Source: Lewinellaceae bacterium (GTDB taxonomy: Bacteria > Bacteroidota > Bacteroidia > Chitinophagales > Saprospiraceae). From it: 64,000 bases of DNA. The DNA is taken from NCBI GenBank assembly GCA_020636155.1, contig JACJYM010000007.1, positions 62,001 through 126,000 on the forward strand, written 5' to 3'. Numbering within the stretch: the first letter of the stretch is position 1; each line of letters begins with the position of its first letter. A program made the position numbers and the translations under genes. Shown here in pieces: positions 61,904 to 64,000 of the stretch. The notes under the pieces are model-generated. The model searched no databases, was not told where the DNA came from, and was given only the letters and a program-made list of their open reading frames with translations.

Positions 61904-64000
61904 CTAATTATGGAAATAAACATTGTCGACATATACGGTGGAGGCACCCGTTGGCCTTCCAACTAAGATATATTGAGCCATGTGATTACGGGTCGTGAGA
62001 CCTGTAAAATCACTCAAAGGAATATCATAACTAATCCATTGGCCTTGAGCTGGTGTGTCAAATTCTATTTGATGCTCGACATCATCTCCTCCGCCGTAGG
62101 CACCATCTGCACCAAAATCTACCAGTTTGACCGCAAAAAATGTAAAATCACTAGACCATACATCGATATGAAAATGGGTCATGGCACTGGCATCAATTTG
62201 ATTTGTAGTAGTTTCTATACCCACAAAGTCAAGACTCGAGTATTTTTTAGTGGCATTATTGTCTATTGTTACATCTTCTAATGAAGCTGCTGACCAATCC
62301 GTCCTCCAGCTATCGACCGGAACATTGGTATATACCTCTGAGAACAAAGAAATCACATTTTCTTGCATTAAGGTCGGTTCGGGTGCAGCTACGTTTGGCT
62401 CAGTTCCATTATTCATATTTTCTTTGAAGAAATAAATATTATCCATGAATATTGTTCCGTTTCCATCGAATTTAAGTTGGAAAATATCTGTCAAATCCAC
62501 ATCTCCAAAAGTACTCAATGGAATATCTAAACTTGACCATCCCTGTGTAGGTACAATCAAATTAGAATTATTTTCTACTGGCCCAGGACTGATTAAATAA
62601 ATATTGAGCAATGTTGAGTTCATTGTCCAATAATCTATATGCAAATATTCCATTTCACTGACATCTTGTGAACTGCCTAGTTCAATCCCTTGATAGTTTA
62701 ATCCAGTCAACTGAATTGTATTATTGCCTTGAATGGCGAGCTGCGAAAATACGGTTGCCTGACCCCAATTAGGATTAAGATTGGTGTTCACGACATTTTC
62801 ATAACTATCACTATATACAGAAATGACATCATTTTGATCTTGCATAGGAGTTGGTGCTGCCGTAGTTGGAATCGTCGGGTTCGTGACCGTGCCATCATTG
62901 TAGAAATAAATATTATCAACGAAAACGGTCGGCAAATCTCCTGATAACACAATTTGTGCCAGATGTGATTTCGATGTGAGCCCCGTGAAATCTGACATAG
63001 GAATATCCAAACTTACCCATTCCTCAGTCTGTAATATTGGACTGGTAAAACTGATCTCATGAGAGGCATTGTCATTTCCATCAAAGGTTCCATCTGGTCC
63101 CAGATCAAAAAGCAACACTTTAAAGGTTTTAGGCAAATCTGTGGGATTAGGTGTCCAAATGTCAATATGAAGATGTGTCATATCCGAAACATCAATCGTC
63201 GGTGACGTAAATTGTATACCTACAAAATTGAGGTTTTGGTATCTAATGATATCATCTCCGTCCACCTCTATGATGTCAGAAGTCGTCGTTGAAAACTGCC
63301 AATACCCATTGTAAAAATCTACATTGACATTGGTATAATAATCACTAAAAATTGAAATTACATCCTCAGAATCCTTCGTTGGAGCAGGGGCTGGTGTCAG
63401 TGGTAATATAGGAGCTCCAGATGATTCAATATGCAAAGAACCCTCCACAGGAATTCCATTAAGTGTCGCAGTTATAACCGCAGAACCTGCATTTATAACC
63501 ATTACCGTACCGGTTTCGTCCACAACTGCCACTGATTCGTCAGATGAAGAAAAAGTGAAGTAAGCCGATGAAGTATTCACATTTTGATTTATGCCTGTAG
63601 GCAAATTAAAAGTTGTAATTCCATTAAGATTATAGGTTGAGCCTGTTTCGGCCTGTACAGTGACATCTTCACCATCGAGAATACTCGCTTCCTGGTGAGC
63701 AATGGTTCCTAGATTTTCGAACATGACTTCATCAATCCAAATCGTGTAACCTCGTTCCTCTTCTGGGCCTTCTGAATAAAAGAACATGCCTCTCTCTTTC
63801 GTAAGCTTTGAAGCATCAGGTAATGGTATGTAGTATTTTGTCCAATTTGTATTTACGGGAACATCCGTAATCGAGGCTTGAAAGGTATTTTCACCTAGAT
63901 CATTTCCAATTCCTAAAATGTCAATATTCGCTGCTTTACTGGCCTTTGCCCAAAAGGTAAGTGCAGTATAGGACGAAAGGTCTCGACCTGTTTCAGTAAA
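61904..64000 (-). CDS. Multidomain carbohydrate-binding protein, 5' end outside window
   Basis: At least 698 residues are visible; the frame stays open to the window end, reading TETGRDLSSYTALTFWAKAS near the edge. From N to C the visible parts are: a jelly-roll domain ending IDEVMFENL, a BIG2-like Ig domain (SSDESVAVVDETGTVMVINA), and three modules of about 140 residues, each starting DVISIFSD, DVISVYSD or NVISLFSE and ending VDNIYFY, MDNIYFF or VDNVYFH. No T9SS domain follows; the last module is the C terminus. The position next to a GH16 lipoprotein suggests a SusE/F-like surface glycan-binding role, with SusC/SusD probably beyond the edge. Confidence 0.82.
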   Translation of the reverse strand, partial: FTETGRDLSSYTALTFWAKASKAANIDILGIGNDLGENTFQASITDVPVNTNWTKYYIPLPDASKLTKERGMFFYSEGPEEERGYTIWIDEVMFENLGTIAHQEASILDGEDVTVQAETGSTYNLNGITTFNLPTGINQNVNTSSAYFTFSSSDESVAVVDETGTVMVINAGSAVITATLNGIPVEGSLHIESSGAPILPLTPAPAPTKDSEDVISIFSDYYTNVNVDFYNGYWQFSTTTSDIIEVDGDDIIRYQNLNFVGIQFTSPTIDVSDMTHLHIDIWTPNPTDLPKTFKVLLFDLGPDGTFDGNDNASHEISFTSPILQTEEWVSLDIPMSDFTGLTSKSHLAQIVLSGDLPTVFVDNIYFYNDGTVTNPTIPTTAAPTPMQDQNDVISVYSDSYENVVNTNLNPNWGQATVFSQLAIQGNNTIQLTGLNYQGIELGSSQDVSEMEYLHIDYWTMNSTLLNIYLISPGPVENNSNLIVPTQGWSSLDIPLSTFGDVDLTDIFQLKFDGNGTIFMDNIYFFKENMNNGTEPNVAAPEPTLMQENVISLFSEVYTNVPVDSWRTDWSAASLEDVTIDNNATKKYSSLDFVGIETTTNQIDASAMTHFHIDVWSSDFTFFAVKLVDFGADGAYGGGDDVEHQIEFDTPAQGQWISYDIPLSDFTGLTTRNHMAQYILVGRPTGASTVYVDNVYFHN

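Noticed and set aside
1..64000. tRNA or rRNA genes
   Set aside because: I scanned intergenic spaces for T-loop GGTTCGA-type motifs with cloverleaf arms and found none that I can support; the only such match lies in the TPP riboswitch core.

Overview
The window looks like a chromosomal segment of a marine-type Bacteroidota, probably near Saprospiria or Flavobacteriia. The grounds are many proteins ending in a type IX secretion (T9SS) C-terminal sorting domain, promoters of the TAnnTTTG type, AT-rich spacers, few Shine-Dalgarno sequences, a Bacteroidota-type FabI and a polysaccharide utilisation locus (PUL). No taxonomic search was possible, so the lineage is inferred.

Region 1 (1-8.8 kb) is housekeeping: the 5' part of nth, then gyrA, a PnuC-type vitamin or nucleoside transporter, a T9SS protein, prfB with its programmed +1 frameshift, an FKBP lipoprotein, an NrnA-like DHH phosphoesterase and ndk. 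Region 2 (8.8-13.6 kb) holds two T9SS secreted-protein loci that share a diverged upstream sequence of about 300 bp. The upstream locus (11.5-13.3 kb) is a pseudogene. Region 3 (13.6-28.7 kb) has a DEDDh exonuclease, a PlsC-type acyltransferase, engB, a TonB receptor under a TPP riboswitch, a small transaldolase, the SRP RNA, a di-haem peroxidase, fabI, and T9SS or outer-membrane proteins. Region 4 (28.7-35.6 kb) has two related proteins of unknown function, a lipoprotein, and a 921-codon sensor with a beta-propeller, a Y_Y_Y domain and a LuxR-type HTH.

Region 5 (35.8-46.7 kb) is the most unusual part. Five copies of one T9SS-secreted protein gene (three intact, one broken near its 5' end, one mosaic and riddled with indels) share identical ends and an identical central block, and they swap variable blocks between copies. 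The cassettes are separated by 13 copies of a fold-back repeat (8 full copies of about 130 bp, 5 half copies of about 88 bp). One intact and one decayed GxxExxY (PD-(D/E)XK-like) gene sit among the same repeats. The arrangement resembles a recombining cassette array, possibly for surface variation. The repeats also make assembly artefacts a serious alternative explanation for some of the indels.

Region 6 (46.8-64 kb) begins with a large T9SS protein with a peptidase-like motif. It continues with a minus-strand beta-glucan (laminarin-type) PUL: a multidomain carbohydrate-binding protein running off the window end, a GH16 lipoprotein, a GH149-like beta-1,3-glucan phosphorylase, a GH17 lipoprotein, a GH30, a sugar symporter fused at its C terminus to a cytoplasmic GH17 domain, a stand-alone cytoplasmic GH17, and a second carbohydrate-binding T9SS protein. 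SusC/SusD genes are not in the window. The inferred flow is surface cleavage by GH16, debranching and trimming by GH30 and GH17 in the envelope, uptake by the symporter, and cytoplasmic hydrolysis plus phosphorolysis.
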